Source: Gluconobacter wancherniae NBRC 103581 (lineage in GTDB: Bacteria; Pseudomonadota; Alphaproteobacteria; Acetobacterales; Acetobacteraceae). Taken from it: a stretch of 64,000 bases of DNA. The translations under genes were made by a program, and so were the position numbers. The stretch's first letter is position 1. The number at the start of each line of letters is the position of its first letter. Below, piece by piece: positions 16,858 to 26,757 of this stretch. The notes under the pieces were generated by a model. That model searched no databases. It saw only the letters and a program-made list of their open reading frames with translations, and was not told the origin of the DNA. The stretch is from contig NZ_BJUZ01000002.1 of assembly GCF_007988885.1 (NCBI RefSeq), forward strand, positions 714,535 through 778,534, given 5' to 3'.

Positions 16858-18678
16858 ATGCCGTTTTTTGAGGCCGATTATCACGCTGTGATGCCAGAAA
16901 CACCCAAAGTGTTGCTGGTTGAGCCCGATGAGGTTCATTCCCGCCGAATCTCCCGTGTCCTCTCGCGGCAGGGGTTTTCCGTCGTGCGGTCCGTGAGTGG
17001 TGAAGCGGCGCTTGTCGCGATTGAGCGCTCGATCCCTGATCTGGTTGTTGCCTGCTCCGACTTGCCGGGCATGACGGGGGGACAGCTCGCGCGCAGATTG
17101 CGTCTGGACGCCCTAACGCGGACAATTCCCATTTTGATGCTGACGCAGGATGCGTCTGCGGGCCTTGAACGTGAGGGGCTGGAGAGTGGCGCAGACGCTT
17201 ATATCTCCAAGTCCGCGCATCCAGACCTTCTGGTATTGCGTATGCGCGCGTTGCTGCGTGAAGGACCGGAGCTCGTGCCGGTGGATGAGGCTGCCCGTCT
17301 TCGTCGAGCAAGAATTGTCATTGTGAATTCCCCGCGTAATGACGACGGCGATGATGAACTGTCTGATGATGCGCCGGAGACGACCCTTGGAGAGTTGCTC
17401 TGGCGGGACGGTCACACTGTTACGTCCATAGAGCGCTCCAATGATCTGATTGAAGGCGGATGGCTGCGTGGTGCGGATGCGCCTGACTGTCTGGTGATCG
17501 AACTGGGAAGTGGGCGGGAGGATCTGGAGTTTTGCCGGTTGCTGGATGCACGCCGACAGGTTGTGCTTGAAGCCGGCGGTATTCCTTTCCGGACACTGGG
17601 AATAGTTGAGGCTGCGCGATTCAGGCGGCAGTCATCCGGAGAATTTTTTGAAGCCGGCATCGATGATTTGGTGCCGAGTGACATCGCTCTGGAAGCTTTG
17701 GCGCTACGGATCAGAACGCTGGCGCAGAGGCGCATGGCGCAGGACGAGTTCCGCCAGCAGGAAATAGAGCGTCAGCAGAATGCGCTTGCTCTTGAGGCTG
17801 CAAGAGCCAAGGCGGAGATGGCCGAGGCGCTTTCTCAGGCGAATACGGAGCTGGCCCGAACCAATGCCCAGCTGATACAGGCGCAGGCCAAGCTGGTTCA
17901 CACGGCAAAAATGGCGTCACTGGGAGAGCTGGTCGCGGGCATTGCGCACGAAATCAACAACCCGCTCGCGTTTACGATTGCGCATGCAGATACCGTTTCC
18001 CGTACGCTCCGGAGTCTTCGCGCACTGGAGGGATCAGACGAAGCAAACGCCCTGACCGAGAAGGGGGCTGCGCGTCTCGATTCGATGAAGCTGGGTCTTC
18101 AGCGTATTCAGAATCTTGTGCTGAGCCTCAGGCGTTTTTCGCGTCTGGACGAAAGTGCGTTTCAGAAAGTGGATGTCCCCGCGGCACTGGAGACGGCACT
18201 TGCACTGCTTGCTCATAAGCTTGGCAAGGGCATTGAGGTGCTCAGGGATCTGCAGGCGCCTGTGCATCTGGTCTGCCAGCCTGCTTTGTTGAATCAGGTG
18301 GTGATGAACATCGTCTCCAATGCTGCGGATGCATTGGCGGATACGTCTGCTGAACGTGAGCGGCCGCAGGGCCGAATAGTCATTTCGTCTGTGATGGAAG
18401 ACGGACGGTATGAAATCACGATTGCCGATGATGGACCGGGTCTGCCTGTTGATCTGCGTGCGCGGGTTTTTGAACCTTTTTTCACTACCAAACCCGTTGG
18501 AACCGGCACGGGGCTTGGGTTGGCTATTGCCTATGGGGTGATGGAAGCTCATGACGGGACCATCGAAATTACGGATGCCAATTTGCCGGATGGGCGTGGT
18601 GTGGGGGCATGTTTCCGCCTGAGCATTCCCGTTCGTATGACTGAAGAGGGGCCGGTTGCGATCGGTCGTCCATCATGA
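16858..18678 (+). CDS. Hybrid histidine kinase with two degenerate N-terminal receivers
   Basis: Domain order in the 606-residue protein is receiver (about 12-135), a second receiver-like domain (about 145-285), a coiled coil, then HisKA and HATPase. Phospho-accepting His364 lies in 'GIAHEINNPLA'. ATP-binding boxes are 'NIVSNAADAL', 'DDGPGLP' and 'FFTTKPVGTGTGLGL'. In receiver 1 the position of the phospho-acceptor Asp is Cys66 ('LVVACSDLPG'), and receiver 2 also lacks a clear site, so both may act as non-phosphorylated sensors or scaffolds. It overlaps the next kinase by ATGA. There is no membrane segment. Another possible start is Met12 at 16891. Confidence 0.8.
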   Translation: MPFFEADYHAVMPETPKVLLVEPDEVHSRRISRVLSRQGFSVVRSVSGEAALVAIERSIPDLVVACSDLPGMTGGQLARRLRLDALTRTIPILMLTQDASAGLEREGLESGADAYISKSAHPDLLVLRMRALLREGPELVPVDEAARLRRARIVIVNSPRNDDGDDELSDDAPETTLGELLWRDGHTVTSIERSNDLIEGGWLRGADAPDCLVIELGSGREDLEFCRLLDARRQVVLEAGGIPFRTLGIVEAARFRRQSSGEFFEAGIDDLVPSDIALEALALRIRTLAQRRMAQDEFRQQEIERQQNALALEAARAKAEMAEALSQANTELARTNAQLIQAQAKLVHTAKMASLGELVAGIAHEINNPLAFTIAHADTVSRTLRSLRALEGSDEANALTEKGAARLDSMKLGLQRIQNLVLSLRRFSRLDESAFQKVDVPAALETALALLAHKLGKGIEVLRDLQAPVHLVCQPALLNQVVMNIVSNAADALADTSAERERPQGRIVISSVMEDGRYEITIADDGPGLPVDLRARVFEPFFTTKPVGTGTGLGLAIAYGVMEAHDGTIEITDANLPDGRGVGACFRLSIPVRMTEEGPVAIGRPS

Positions 18679-20606
18679 TCTGGAACTCTGCCGAAGAACG
18701 GCCTTCAATTCTGCTGGTCGATGATGAGGAGGAAATTCTCGTTGCCCTGACGGATCTGCTGGAAGACCAGTATGACATCCTCTCGACAACGGACCCTCTG
18801 CATGCCCTGGAGATTCTAAGGGCTCATCCAGATATCGCGACCATCATTTCTGATCAGCGCATGCCTGGTCTGACAGGCGACCAGCTTCTTGCGAAGGCCC
18901 GGACGTTTTCGGATGCACGAAGCATCCTGCTGACGGGCTACGCGGATCTGGATGCTGTGGTTTCGGCGCTCAATCAGGGGCAGGTGCAGGCTTATGTGCA
19001 CAAGCCATGGGACTCTGATGCCTTGCGCCCGCTTGTTGGGGAGGTCACGCAGCATTGTCTTGCACAGAGGGCATTGCGGACGGAGCAGGCTTTGCTTCGG
19101 GGATTGATGGAGGCGCTTCCAATAGGTCTCGTTTTTTCCGACGCGCAGGGACGCTGTATCCGCAGTAATGTTCGGAACCGGGCGGAAGTCGCGGGTGAAG
19201 ATGAACTGACGCATTATCCCCGGCAATTGCGCTCCAGAATTAGAGAGATGCGCGAAGAGGTTGCCCGGCAAGGTCATGACGAGCAGATTGTTGCCGAGGA
19301 AATTCCCGATGTGGATGGGAAGGGCGGGGTCCAGACCCGTTGGCATGAGGTAACGCGGCTTGCTCTGGCCTGGCCGCAAGGAGCTCCATCGTCGGAGGCA
19401 TGGCAGGTCTGCATGGACCGCGATGTTACAGGGCGCGTTCTGATGGAGAGCCGTCTACGGCAGGCTGACAAGTTGCAGTCTCTTGGCACGCTGGCAGGCG
19501 GTATAGCTCATGATTTCAATAATCTGCTGGCAGCGATTTCAGGCTCTTTGGAGCTGCTGGAAGACGTCACCGACTTCGATGAAACGGGCCGAAATCTGCT
19601 GAAAAATGCTGTGGATTCTGCGCAGCGCGGGGCTGTCCTGACGCGCCGTCTTTTGCAGTTTGGCCGCCCGCGTGAGGCACGTCTGGCGCCTGTGAAGATC
19701 GACGGGCTGCTGCATGATCTTCGTGATCTTCTGGCCCAGAGCCTGAAAAGACGCGACGGGGGCGCTGGCAAGGAAAAGCTGGCATGTGCGCTTTGTGTCA
19801 AGGATATGCCTGAGAACGTTCCGGATATCTGGTCTGACCCGGATCAGCTGGAAATGGCGCTTCTCAATCTGTGTGTGAATGCACGTGATGCCATGCCGCA
19901 TGGTGGGCATGTTACGATCGAGGCTCGGGTGGTGCCGCAGCGGATGAAGGACCTGCCTGTGCAGTGTTCATCGTCTGTTGCTGTTGCGTTGGATGTTATT
20001 GATCAAGGTGAGGGCATGTCTCCTGAGGTCATGAAGCGCATCTTTGATCCGTTTTTCACAACGAAAGAGGTTGGGCGGGGCACCGGGCTGGGACTTTCGG
20101 GTGTCTATGGGTTCGTAAACCGGAGTTATGGTGAGGTGCTGGTGGAGAGCACGCCGGGGAAAGGAACGCGCATGACGCTTGTTCTGCCTGCCGCTCTGCA
20201 AAGCGCACCCCCTGCAGTCAATCCGCGCAAAATTGAAGAGCGTTCTGCAGCGAACTCCACTCAGGCGCAGAAAATTCTGGTTGTTGACGATGAGGATCCC
20301 GTCAGGCTCGTTACCGAAGGCTTTTTAAAGCTTGAAGGGCATGACGTTGCTGGGGCTTCGTCCTTGGAGGAGGCTTTGGCCAGTGTCGATGAACGGGGTG
20401 CGTTCGACGTCGCTGTGATCGATGTCAGAATGCCGGGGCATGACGGGGTGGCCTGTGCGGAAGCGTTGCGCCAGATCTTGCCTACGCTGAAAATATTGTT
20501 TGTTAGCGGTCATACTGGCGACGTCCTGGCGCGTGGGCTTGCAGATGCTCTGCCCAAACCGTTCACACAGGAAAGTCTGCGGCTGGCTCTGGCGCGTCTG
20601 GACTAG
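18675..20606 (+). CDS. Hybrid histidine kinase REC-HisKA-HATPase-REC
   Basis: This 643-residue cytosolic kinase has an N-terminal receiver with acceptor Asp60 ('[10 protein letters not shown]'), a PAS-like region (about 140-250), HisKA with His279 in '[11 protein letters not shown]', HATPase ('[10 protein letters not shown]', '[15 protein letters not shown]') and a C-terminal receiver with acceptor Asp in '[10 protein letters not shown]'. All catalytic residues are present. It is coupled by ATGA to the preceding kinase, which has degenerate receivers, suggesting a joint signalling pathway. No dedicated response regulator with a DNA-binding domain is adjacent. The signal is unknown; hslVU follow on the same strand. 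Confidence 0.85.
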   Translation: MIWNSAEERPSILLVDDEEEILVALTDLLEDQYDILSTTDPLHALEILRAHPDIATIISDQRMPGLTGDQLLAKARTFSDARSILLTGYADLDAVVSALNQGQVQAYVHKPWDSDALRPLVGEVTQHCLAQRALRTEQALLRGLMEALPIGLVFSDAQGRCIRSNVRNRAEVAGEDELTHYPRQLRSRIREMREEVARQGHDEQIVAEEIPDVDGKGGVQTRWHEVTRLALAWPQGAPSSEAWQVCMDRDVTGRVLMESRLRQADKLQSLGTLAGGIAHDFNNLLAAISGSLELLEDVTDFDETGRNLLKNAVDSAQRGAVLTRRLLQFGRPREARLAPVKIDGLLHDLRDLLAQSLKRRDGGAGKEKLACALCVKDMPENVPDIWSDPDQLEMALLNLCVNARDAMPHGGHVTIEARVVPQRMKDLPVQCSSSVAVALDVIDQGEGMSPEVMKRIFDPFFTTKEVGRGTGLGLSGVYGFVNRSYGEVLVESTPGKGTRMTLVLPAALQSAPPAVNPRKIEERSAANSTQAQKILVVDDEDPVRLVTEGFLKLEGHDVAGASSLEEALASVDERGAFDVAVIDVRMPGHDGVACAEALRQILPTLKILFVSGHTGDVLARGLADALPKPFTQESLRLALARLD

Positions 20607-20670
20607 CTGTAAGGGGTTCCAGCGCAGGGGCCTCTTGCGTCTGCGGCTGGCACTCCCATCTTCTGGTGTG

Positions 20671-21249
20671 ATGTCTTACCAAAACAACTCCCATGATCCG
20701 GTCGGCTGGCATGGCACGACCATTCTCTGTGTACGGCGGGGCGCGCAGGTCGCCATGGCTGGCGATGGACAGGTTTCCCTTGGGCCGACGGTCATCAAGG
20801 GGAATGCCCGGAAGGTCCGTCGGATCGGTCCTGGTGGCAACATCTTGGCTGGCTTTGCTGGTGCGACGGCAGATGCCTTCACGCTTCTGGAGCGTCTGGA
20901 AGCAAAGCTCGAACGTCATCCGGGACAGCTCGAACGCGCTTGCGTGGAGCTTGCAAAAGACTGGCGAACCGATCGTTATCTGCGTCGGCTGGAAGCTATG
21001 ATGGCGGTGGCGGATGAACATCGCTCTTTTACCCTGACGGGAAATGGAGATGTTCTGGAGCCTGAGGACGGCATTGTGGCTATTGGTTCCGGCGGAAATT
21101 ATGCGCTGTCTGCTGCCAGGGCGTTAATCGATATTGATGGCATGAGCGCTGCGGATATTGCGCGCAAAGCAATGCGGATCGCTGGTGATATCTGTGTCTA
21201 CACTAATTATTCCGTGACGATGGAAACGCTAGGCGAGGAGAACGTCTGA
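20671..21249 (+). CDS. hslV: ATP-dependent protease subunit HslV (ClpQ)
   Basis: HslV is the proteolytic dodecamer of the HslUV protease. Maturation exposes the catalytic Thr in '[10 protein letters not shown]'; the neighbouring '[10 protein letters not shown]' and '[12 protein letters not shown]' blocks are conserved. The ATG at 20671 gives 192 residues with a short N-terminal extension removed on processing. Longer in-frame starts extend into the kinase gene and lack family similarity. The start has no strong Shine-Dalgarno sequence. Its stop overlaps the hslU ATG by one base, so the two subunits are co-translated. Confidence 0.93.
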   Translation: MSYQNNSHDPVGWHGTTILCVRRGAQVAMAGDGQVSLGPTVIKGNARKVRRIGPGGNILAGFAGATADAFTLLERLEAKLERHPGQLERACVELAKDWRTDRYLRRLEAMMAVADEHRSFTLTGNGDVLEPEDGIVAIGSGGNYALSAARALIDIDGMSAADIARKAMRIAGDICVYTNYSVTMETLGEENV

Positions 21250-22571
21250 TGGATGTCCCTAACTTTCGTCCGGGCGAAATCGTCGCGGAACTTGATCGCT
21301 TCATTATCGGGCAGAATGATGCCAAGCGCGCAGTCGCCATTGCAATGCGCAACCGGTGGCGCCGGGCGCAACTCGCTGAAGTAATTCGTGACGAAGTCGT
21401 TCCAAAAAATATTCTGATGATCGGCCCGACGGGCTGCGGAAAGACCGAGATCGCAAGGCGGCTGGCGCGTCTGGCTCAGGCGCCGTTCCTCAAGATTGAG
21501 GCGACCAAGTTCACGGAAGTTGGCTATGTCGGGCGCGACGTGGACAGCATTGTGCGGGATCTGGTGGAGGTTTCGATCAATATCCTGCGCGACGTACTGC
21601 GGAAAGACGTTCAGGGAAAAGCGGAAGAGGCCGCTGAAAACAGACTGATCGAGGCTCTTGTCGGCGAAAAGGCATCTGCTGACACCAAGGTGAAGTTTCG
21701 CCAGATGCTGCGTGATGGTGCGCTGGAAGATAAGGAAATCGAGCTTCAAATCACCCCTGATCCGCAAGGGGGTGGAGAAAAGGGCGCAGGCGACTTGCCG
21801 GGTTTGCAGCCAGGGCAGGTTATCAATTTCAATGACATGGTGAAGGGCTTCATGAACCGGATGCCCAGCCGGAAGAAGCTGAAAGTATCCGTCGCGCGGG
21901 AGCAGCTTATTCGGGAGGAGGCAGACAAGCTTCTGGATGATGAGGCGCTCAAGCGCGAGGCTGTTGCCCACACGCAGGAGCATGGAATTGTTTTTCTTGA
22001 TGAGATCGACAAGGTCTGCGCGAATTCCGAACACGGAACGCGGACGGGGGATGTCTCGCGTGAAGGTGTGCAACGCGATCTTCTCCCTCTGATCGAGGGC
22101 ACGACGGTCAGCACAAAATACGGCCCCGTGAAAACGGACCATATCCTGTTCATTGCCTCGGGTGCTTTCCACATTGCGAAGCCTTCGGATCTGCTGCCGG
22201 AGCTTCAGGGGCGGTTGCCGATCCGCGTTGAACTGTCAGGCCTTACCCGCGATGACCTGAAGCGTATCCTGCTGGAGCCCGAGCACTCTCTCCTCAAGCA
22301 ATATATTGCTCTGATGCAGACAGAAGGGGTGGCGCTGGAATTCAGTGAGGACGCCGTGGATGCACTTGCGGAATTGGCCGCAGATATCAACGAGCGTGTC
22401 GAGAATATTGGCGCACGCCGTCTGGCGACTGTTCTGGAGCGTCTTTTGGAAGACATTTCGTTCTCTGCGTCCGAGCGTAATGGCGAGGTGGTGCGGGTGA
22501 CGGCTGCGGATGTTCGTGACAAGGTGGCGCCGCTTGCCCGCAAGGGCGATCTGAGCCGGTTTATCCTGTGA
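21249..22571 (+). CDS. hslU: ATP-dependent protease ATPase subunit HslU (ClpY)
   Basis: HslU is the hexameric AAA+ unfoldase that feeds substrates to HslV. The 440-residue protein contains Walker A 'GPTGCGKTE', the pore-loop region '[11 protein letters not shown]', Walker B '[10 protein letters not shown]', the I domain (about 110-240) and a C-terminal sensor region ending in 'FIL', the expected HslV-docking tail. It directly follows hslV. Expression of this pair is often heat-responsive, but I see no clear heat-shock promoter within the sequence between the kinase and hslV. Confidence 0.95.
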   Translation: MDVPNFRPGEIVAELDRFIIGQNDAKRAVAIAMRNRWRRAQLAEVIRDEVVPKNILMIGPTGCGKTEIARRLARLAQAPFLKIEATKFTEVGYVGRDVDSIVRDLVEVSINILRDVLRKDVQGKAEEAAENRLIEALVGEKASADTKVKFRQMLRDGALEDKEIELQITPDPQGGGEKGAGDLPGLQPGQVINFNDMVKGFMNRMPSRKKLKVSVAREQLIREEADKLLDDEALKREAVAHTQEHGIVFLDEIDKVCANSEHGTRTGDVSREGVQRDLLPLIEGTTVSTKYGPVKTDHILFIASGAFHIAKPSDLLPELQGRLPIRVELSGLTRDDLKRILLEPEHSLLKQYIALMQTEGVALEFSEDAVDALAELAADINERVENIGARRLATVLERLLEDISFSASERNGEVVRVTAADVRDKVAPLARKGDLSRFIL

Positions 22572-22584
22572 CGGAGATCTGAGT

Positions 22585-23022
22585 TTGAGTGACCCTTTTT
22601 TGTTGCCGCAGGAAGATAGTGCGGCAGCTGCGATCAGTGAGATTGAGTCTGAGCTGGCGCTCTTTGATGACTGGATGGAGCGCTATCAGTACATCATAGA
22701 AATGGGGCGCAAGCTGCCTGCTTTCCCGGAGCAGTGGCAGGATTCGTCACATCGTGTGCCGGGATGTCAGAGCCAGGTATGGCTGGAAGCAGAAGAGCGC
22801 GAAGGCAGGCTTCTGTTTGCGGGTGCATCGGATGCAGCGATTGTGCAGGGGCTCGTTGCACTGCTGCTCAGAGTATATTCAGGGCGTTCCGCTGAGGAAA
22901 TTCGCCAGACGAGCCCTGTTTTTTTACACGACATGGGGCTTGTCAAAGCACTTTCTACAAATCGTGGAAATGGTGTGGAGGCTATGGCGAACGCGATCCA
23001 GAAGCGTGCTGCCGTCATCTGA
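22585..23022 (+). CDS. sufE: Cysteine desulfuration protein SufE
   Basis: SufE takes persulfide sulfur from the SufS cysteine desulfurase and passes it to the Suf Fe-S assembly scaffold. The 145-residue protein has the catalytic Cys in 'VPGCQSQVW' and the conserved 'YIIEMGRKLP' helix. The TTG start at 22585 is supported by GGAG 8 bases upstream. It follows hslU by 13 bases and may share its transcript. A strong terminator lies just downstream. The rest of the suf operon is not in this window. Confidence 0.92.
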   Translation: MSDPFLLPQEDSAAAAISEIESELALFDDWMERYQYIIEMGRKLPAFPEQWQDSSHRVPGCQSQVWLEAEEREGRLLFAGASDAAIVQGLVALLLRVYSGRSAEEIRQTSPVFLHDMGLVKALSTNRGNGVEAMANAIQKRAAVI

Positions 23023-23048
23023 TATGTATCAACTCATCTGAAGATGAA

Positions 23049-23080
23049 GCCTGCTGACAAATGTCAGCAGGCTTTTCTTG
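23049..23080 (+). terminator. Intrinsic terminator after sufE
   Basis: GCCTGCTGACA-AA-TGTCAGCAGGC is a perfect 11-bp stem followed by TTTTCTTGTTT. It ends the hslV-hslU-sufE transcript and sits next to the stop of the convergent small exported protein gene. Confidence 0.92.
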
Positions 23081-23081
23081 T

Positions 23082-23330
23082 TTAATGACCTTGAGTTGCC
23101 GGTGCTGCTGGCATTGAAGGCATGGAACCCATGGATGGCATTTTACCTGCAGAGGCAGGTGTTGCGCATTTCGTGAATTTGCCTTTTTCGTCACGGCAGG
23201 GAGCAGGTTTCTTAGGCGCTTCACACTTGGTGAATTTTCCCTTTGCATCCCGACACGGCTTGGCATGGGCAATCTGCCCACCGAATGCGGCGACGGCCAT
23301 TGCAGCGAATGCGATCTTGCGGAGCATCAT
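23082..23330 (-). CDS. Small exported Cys-repeat protein (PCRDxKGKFTKC)
   Basis: The 82-residue product has a signal peptide ('AFAAMAVAAFGGQIAHA') then two near-identical units, PCRDAKGKFTKC and PCRDEKGKFTKC, separated by a Lys/Pro linker. A Met/Pro/Ser-rich tail containing the duplicated 'MPSMGSMPSMP' ends the protein. Each unit carries two cysteines, which could form a disulfide or bind metal in the periplasm. I do not know a named family. It is transcribed alone and its 3' end faces the sufE terminator. The function is unknown; an exported metal-binding or structural role is only a guess. Confidence 0.65.
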   Translation of the reverse strand: MMLRKIAFAAMAVAAFGGQIAHAKPCRDAKGKFTKCEAPKKPAPCRDEKGKFTKCATPASAGKMPSMGSMPSMPAAPATQGH

Positions 23331-23436
23331 TGTTCCATATTTCCGTTATGGCTGCCCTCCATAAGGGCGGCGTTGTTACGGATTATGAAAGAAAAAGATC
23401 GACACTCGCAAGTTTGACGTAGCGAGTGGCGAAAAA

Positions 23437-24081
23437 CTATTCGAAGCCGTTGTTTTCTTCTTTTCCTGTACTCCAGTTCAGGGTTCCGTGAAATTGAGCT
23501 TCCACGGGCTCACCGTTCTGGAGCGCGGGCAGATACCGGGCCAACGTGAAATATGCGAGCGTGGCCTGACGCAAAGTATCGGGACCGTCTGACGCCACGC
23601 AGTCGCGGGCTGCTCCGGCAATGCTTACAGTGCACGTTACGTGGAATGATCCCTGAGTACCGTTCCGCAGAGCTTCGAGCGGGTATCGAGGTTTGATTGT
23701 GTGTGAATGATCCAGAAGCGGCATGGTCGACGGCGCATGGAAGAGGTGGAAATTGATTGTTTCCTCCCATGTGGAAGCAACGGGCTTTCCATTGTCATAA
23801 GCTGGCAGAAAATGAGACGTCATGACCATCTGAAGTGCCGCCAGACCAAAATCGGGGGCACTGCTTTTCGTGACATTGCATTTCGTTGCGGTGCCGGCTT
23901 CCGAGATGTTGCAGGCAAGATGCGCTGATCCGTCCTGTCGTGCCACGGCTTCGGCTGGTGGGAAAAAAAGCCTTGTTCGGTGGTGTTCATCCAGCGTTGC
24001 CACTATCGGCGCGCAATAAGCCGACCCCGCAGAAAGGAACATGGACATGACAAGAAAAGCAAAGGTGCGGCGCAGGAGCAT
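23437..24081 (-). CDS. Periplasmic protein with two TonB C-terminal-like domains
   Basis: This 214-residue protein has a signal peptide ending near 'GSAYCAPI' and two similar halves. The second half contains 'YPLEALRNGTQGSFHVTC', the pattern of a TonB C-terminal domain. The first half has a looser copy around 'FPPAEAVARQDGSAHLAC'. It lacks the proline-rich spacer and the cytoplasmic anchor of a true TonB. Four cysteines, two in each half, could form disulfides. It sits between gcd and a small exported protein. It may be a free periplasmic adapter; no partner is visible here. Confidence 0.6.
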   Translation of the reverse strand: MLLRRTFAFLVMSMFLSAGSAYCAPIVATLDEHHRTRLFFPPAEAVARQDGSAHLACNISEAGTATKCNVTKSSAPDFGLAALQMVMTSHFLPAYDNGKPVASTWEETINFHLFHAPSTMPLLDHSHTIKPRYPLEALRNGTQGSFHVTCTVSIAGAARDCVASDGPDTLRQATLAYFTLARYLPALQNGEPVEAQFHGTLNWSTGKEENNGFE

Positions 24082-24156
24082 GGGGCTTGTCCGGGTCAGT
24101 CAATTATATTGCAACATTGAGCAACATTTTTGAGCTGTAAATGCTGTGCCCATAAA

Positions 24157-24184
24157 AAAGGGGCACCCTAAGGCACCCCTTTTC
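24157..24184. terminator. Terminator downstream of gcd
   Basis: AAAAGGGG...CCCCTTTT flanks a 12-base interior with a short CC/GG pairing. Read on the minus strand, the 3' arm ends in a run of T, placed 25 bases after the gcd stop. Confidence 0.8.
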
Positions 24185-24208
24185 CGTCACGCGTGTCGCT
24201 CTAGAGGA

Positions 24209-26635
24209 TCACTTTTGATCTGGCAGGGCGTAAGCGATGAGGTAGTCACCCATACGGCTGGGGAACGAATTGTGCCCACCAGCATATGTCACGATGTACT
24301 GCTTTCCGTTGATGGCATACGTCATCGGGGTGGACTGGCCACCAGCCGGGAGACGATCCTGCCACAGGGTCTTGCCGTTCGTGATGTCATAGGCACGGAT
24401 GTAATAATCCATGCTGGACGTCAGGAAGCCGACATTACCAGCTGTGGAGAGCGGGCCACCAAGGCTCGGTACACCGATCTTGATCGGCGGGAGCTGGATT
24501 GGAAGCGCACTGCCATACATCGAGTCACGCAGGGTACCATTGCGGTGCTGCCATACGACCTTGTTGGTGCGCAGGTCGATGCCGGCAACATAGCCCCAGG
24601 GCGGCGTGCGGCAAGGCATCTTGATGCCAACCTTCAGCAGCACTGGATCCAGGAACGGATGGAGGTCTACTGCATACGGGATGCCGTAGTTGTGCTGTAG
24701 GCCAGTTTCGCCACCAGTGCCCTTTGCGTTTGCATCCGGCCATAGCGGGTTGCCCGGACCACGGGGTACAAGGCGGGAGACGAACGGTAGGGAGATCGGG
24801 TTAGCGAAAGCCACCTGACGCTGCGGGTCCACGGAGAGTCCGCCCCATTCGAACATGCCAAGGTCACCCGGGAAGATGAGCGAACCCTGAAGCGAAGGCG
24901 GCGTGAACGGGCCTTCGTAACGCAACTGGTGGAAATAGATCTGGCAGAACATCTGATCGAAGATGGTACCGCCCCAGATGTCGCCATTCGAGATCGGATT
25001 CTTCGGACGCAGCGAGAGCTTGGATTCCGGCTGGGTCGGGCTTACGTGGTCACCAGGAGCAGCGCCCTGGGGAACAGCAGTTTCCGGAGCAGGAACGATC
25101 TCTTTGCCTGTACGGCGATCGAGAACGAAGATGTCACCCGTCTTTGCAGGAGCATAGATCGCAGGGACGATCGAGCCATCTTTCTGGGTGATGTCCACGA
25201 GGCTCATCTGGGAAGGAAGATCCATATCCCACAGGTCATGATGAACCGTCTGATAGAACCAGGCCAGCTTGCCGGTGTCTGCGTTGAGCGCGATTACGCC
25301 CGGTGCAAAACGCTCGGACTCCTTGGTGCGGTAGCCGCCCCACTGGTCGGGTGTGCCAACGCCCATCGGAATGTACACAAGATTCAGGTTCTTGTCGTAG
25401 GACGACACGATCCAGGAATTTGGTGAATTCGGATGGAAATGCGGGTGATCGTCGCCCGGCATCTGGTTCGGATCAGGGTTGGAGGCGTCAAATACCCATA
25501 CCAGCTTGCCAGTATAGACATCGTAGGCCTTCGTCGCGCCGGAAGGCTGACGAACTGAACCGTTATCGGTGATCGCGCTGTTGACGATGATCAGCTTGTC
25601 CGTGATGACCGGCGGAGACGTCGGTTCATACAGGCCGGCAGTCGTGAAAGGCTGGTGAGGGCCGGCGGGGTTGATTTCGCCGTCTTCGCCAAAGCCATGG
25701 CACTTTTCACCGGTTGCCGCATCGACTTCGACCAGGCGACCGTCGTTTACGGGCAGGATGATGCGCTTTGCACAATCGGTCGGAGCGGGCTGGCCGTCCG
25801 TGTCGGTTGCGCCGGCAGCAGTCTCATGGAAGCTGACGCCACGGCAGGTCAGATGCTGGAAGCCCGGATCAATCTGAAGCTTCGGGTCATAGACCCACTT
25901 CACTTTGCCGGTTGCACCATCAATAGCGAAAAGCTTCTGATGCAGGGAGCAGGTGTAGAGCGTGTTGTCGAATTCGATCGGGGTGGCTTCGTTAGTCGCT
26001 TCGCCCGGGTCATTCGAGTTCATCAGGTCGCCTGTGCGAATCTTCCAGGCAACCTGGAGGTTCTGCACGTTGGACGAGTTGATCTGCTTTAGCGGGGACC
26101 AGCGGTCACCGGCCTGCGTGCGGCCATAAGCATGCCACTCGCTGTCTGGTACGTTGTCCGGATCAGCAGGTGCAGCATTGGCGATCTGCGTCGGGAGCTG
26201 GCCGCTGATGTCGTACGGGTCTGTGAACAGGGATGCCAGCAGAGCCAGAACGCCGAGTCCAACAGAACCTGCCAGAGGAAGCACCGATGCGCGGGTCGCG
26301 CCAACCTGACGGTAAACGAAAGGAAGGAGGAGCCAGACGCCAAGAATCAGAACGATATCAAGGCGCGGAAGAAGGCCCCAGATATCGAGACCGACTTCGC
26401 TGAATGCCCAGCCAAGTGTTCCGAGGGTAACGAGAGCGAAGAGCCAGAGGGCTGCCTCGTTCTTGCGCCATGCCAGAAAAGCGGTCGCGAGAAGTGCGAG
26501 GCCGAGGATTACATAATAGAGGGGGCCGCCCAGAGAGGCCAGCCACGCGCCTCCCACGGTAAGAAACGCACCGCAAAGTGCGAATACCGCGGCCGTTATC
26601 AGAGCCCAAAGCCCTGGCCGGGATGTCGTTTTCAT
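24209..26635 (-). CDS. gcd: Membrane-bound PQQ-dependent glucose dehydrogenase
   Basis: mGDH oxidises D-glucose to glucono-1,5-lactone in the periplasm and reduces ubiquinone, feeding terminal oxidases such as cydAB. The 808-residue length equals the known Gluconobacter enzyme. Five N-terminal helices (about residues 10-135) are followed by the eight-bladed PQQ propeller. The catalytic Asp lies in 'LWDMDLPSQ', and the substrate-specificity His is conserved as His788 in 'AGGHNSF'; an Asn there is known to broaden substrate range to maltose. The start at 26635 follows AGGAAC; an upstream in-frame codon at 26710 has no support. No signal peptide is needed. Confidence 0.96.
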   Translation of the reverse strand: MKTTSRPGLWALITAAVFALCGAFLTVGGAWLASLGGPLYYVILGLALLATAFLAWRKNEAALWLFALVTLGTLGWAFSEVGLDIWGLLPRLDIVLILGVWLLLPFVYRQVGATRASVLPLAGSVGLGVLALLASLFTDPYDISGQLPTQIANAAPADPDNVPDSEWHAYGRTQAGDRWSPLKQINSSNVQNLQVAWKIRTGDLMNSNDPGEATNEATPIEFDNTLYTCSLHQKLFAIDGATGKVKWVYDPKLQIDPGFQHLTCRGVSFHETAAGATDTDGQPAPTDCAKRIILPVNDGRLVEVDAATGEKCHGFGEDGEINPAGPHQPFTTAGLYEPTSPPVITDKLIIVNSAITDNGSVRQPSGATKAYDVYTGKLVWVFDASNPDPNQMPGDDHPHFHPNSPNSWIVSSYDKNLNLVYIPMGVGTPDQWGGYRTKESERFAPGVIALNADTGKLAWFYQTVHHDLWDMDLPSQMSLVDITQKDGSIVPAIYAPAKTGDIFVLDRRTGKEIVPAPETAVPQGAAPGDHVSPTQPESKLSLRPKNPISNGDIWGGTIFDQMFCQIYFHQLRYEGPFTPPSLQGSLIFPGDLGMFEWGGLSVDPQRQVAFANPISLPFVSRLVPRGPGNPLWPDANAKGTGGETGLQHNYGIPYAVDLHPFLDPVLLKVGIKMPCRTPPWGYVAGIDLRTNKVVWQHRNGTLRDSMYGSALPIQLPPIKIGVPSLGGPLSTAGNVGFLTSSMDYYIRAYDITNGKTLWQDRLPAGGQSTPMTYAINGKQYIVTYAGGHNSFPSRMGDYLIAYALPDQK

Positions 26636-26741
26636 ATTGTTCCTAGAGCTGTGTTTCGGATGCAGCACTGTGACTATCGGAAAAAGCACATGAAGGCGGG
26701 GGCGGGTCAAGATGTAGGAACCTTCATGTTCCTCACGTCTC

Positions 26742-26757
26742 CGTGATCAATGTCACG
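26742..26757. promoter_or_regulatory. CRP/FNR-family-type palindrome between gcd and rpmI
   Basis: CGTGA-TCAATG-TCACG is a perfect 5-6-5 inverted repeat, the spacing of CRP-family boxes (TGTGA-N6-TCACA). It overlaps a second palindrome, TCACGTGA (26753-26760). It lies about 107 bases upstream of the gcd start and 168 bases upstream of rpmI, so it could control either. The binding protein is unknown. Confidence 0.45.

Noticed and set aside
21207..22172. A 321-residue minus-strand frame opposite hslU
   Set aside because: It is antisense to a conserved AAA+ gene, with no family features.
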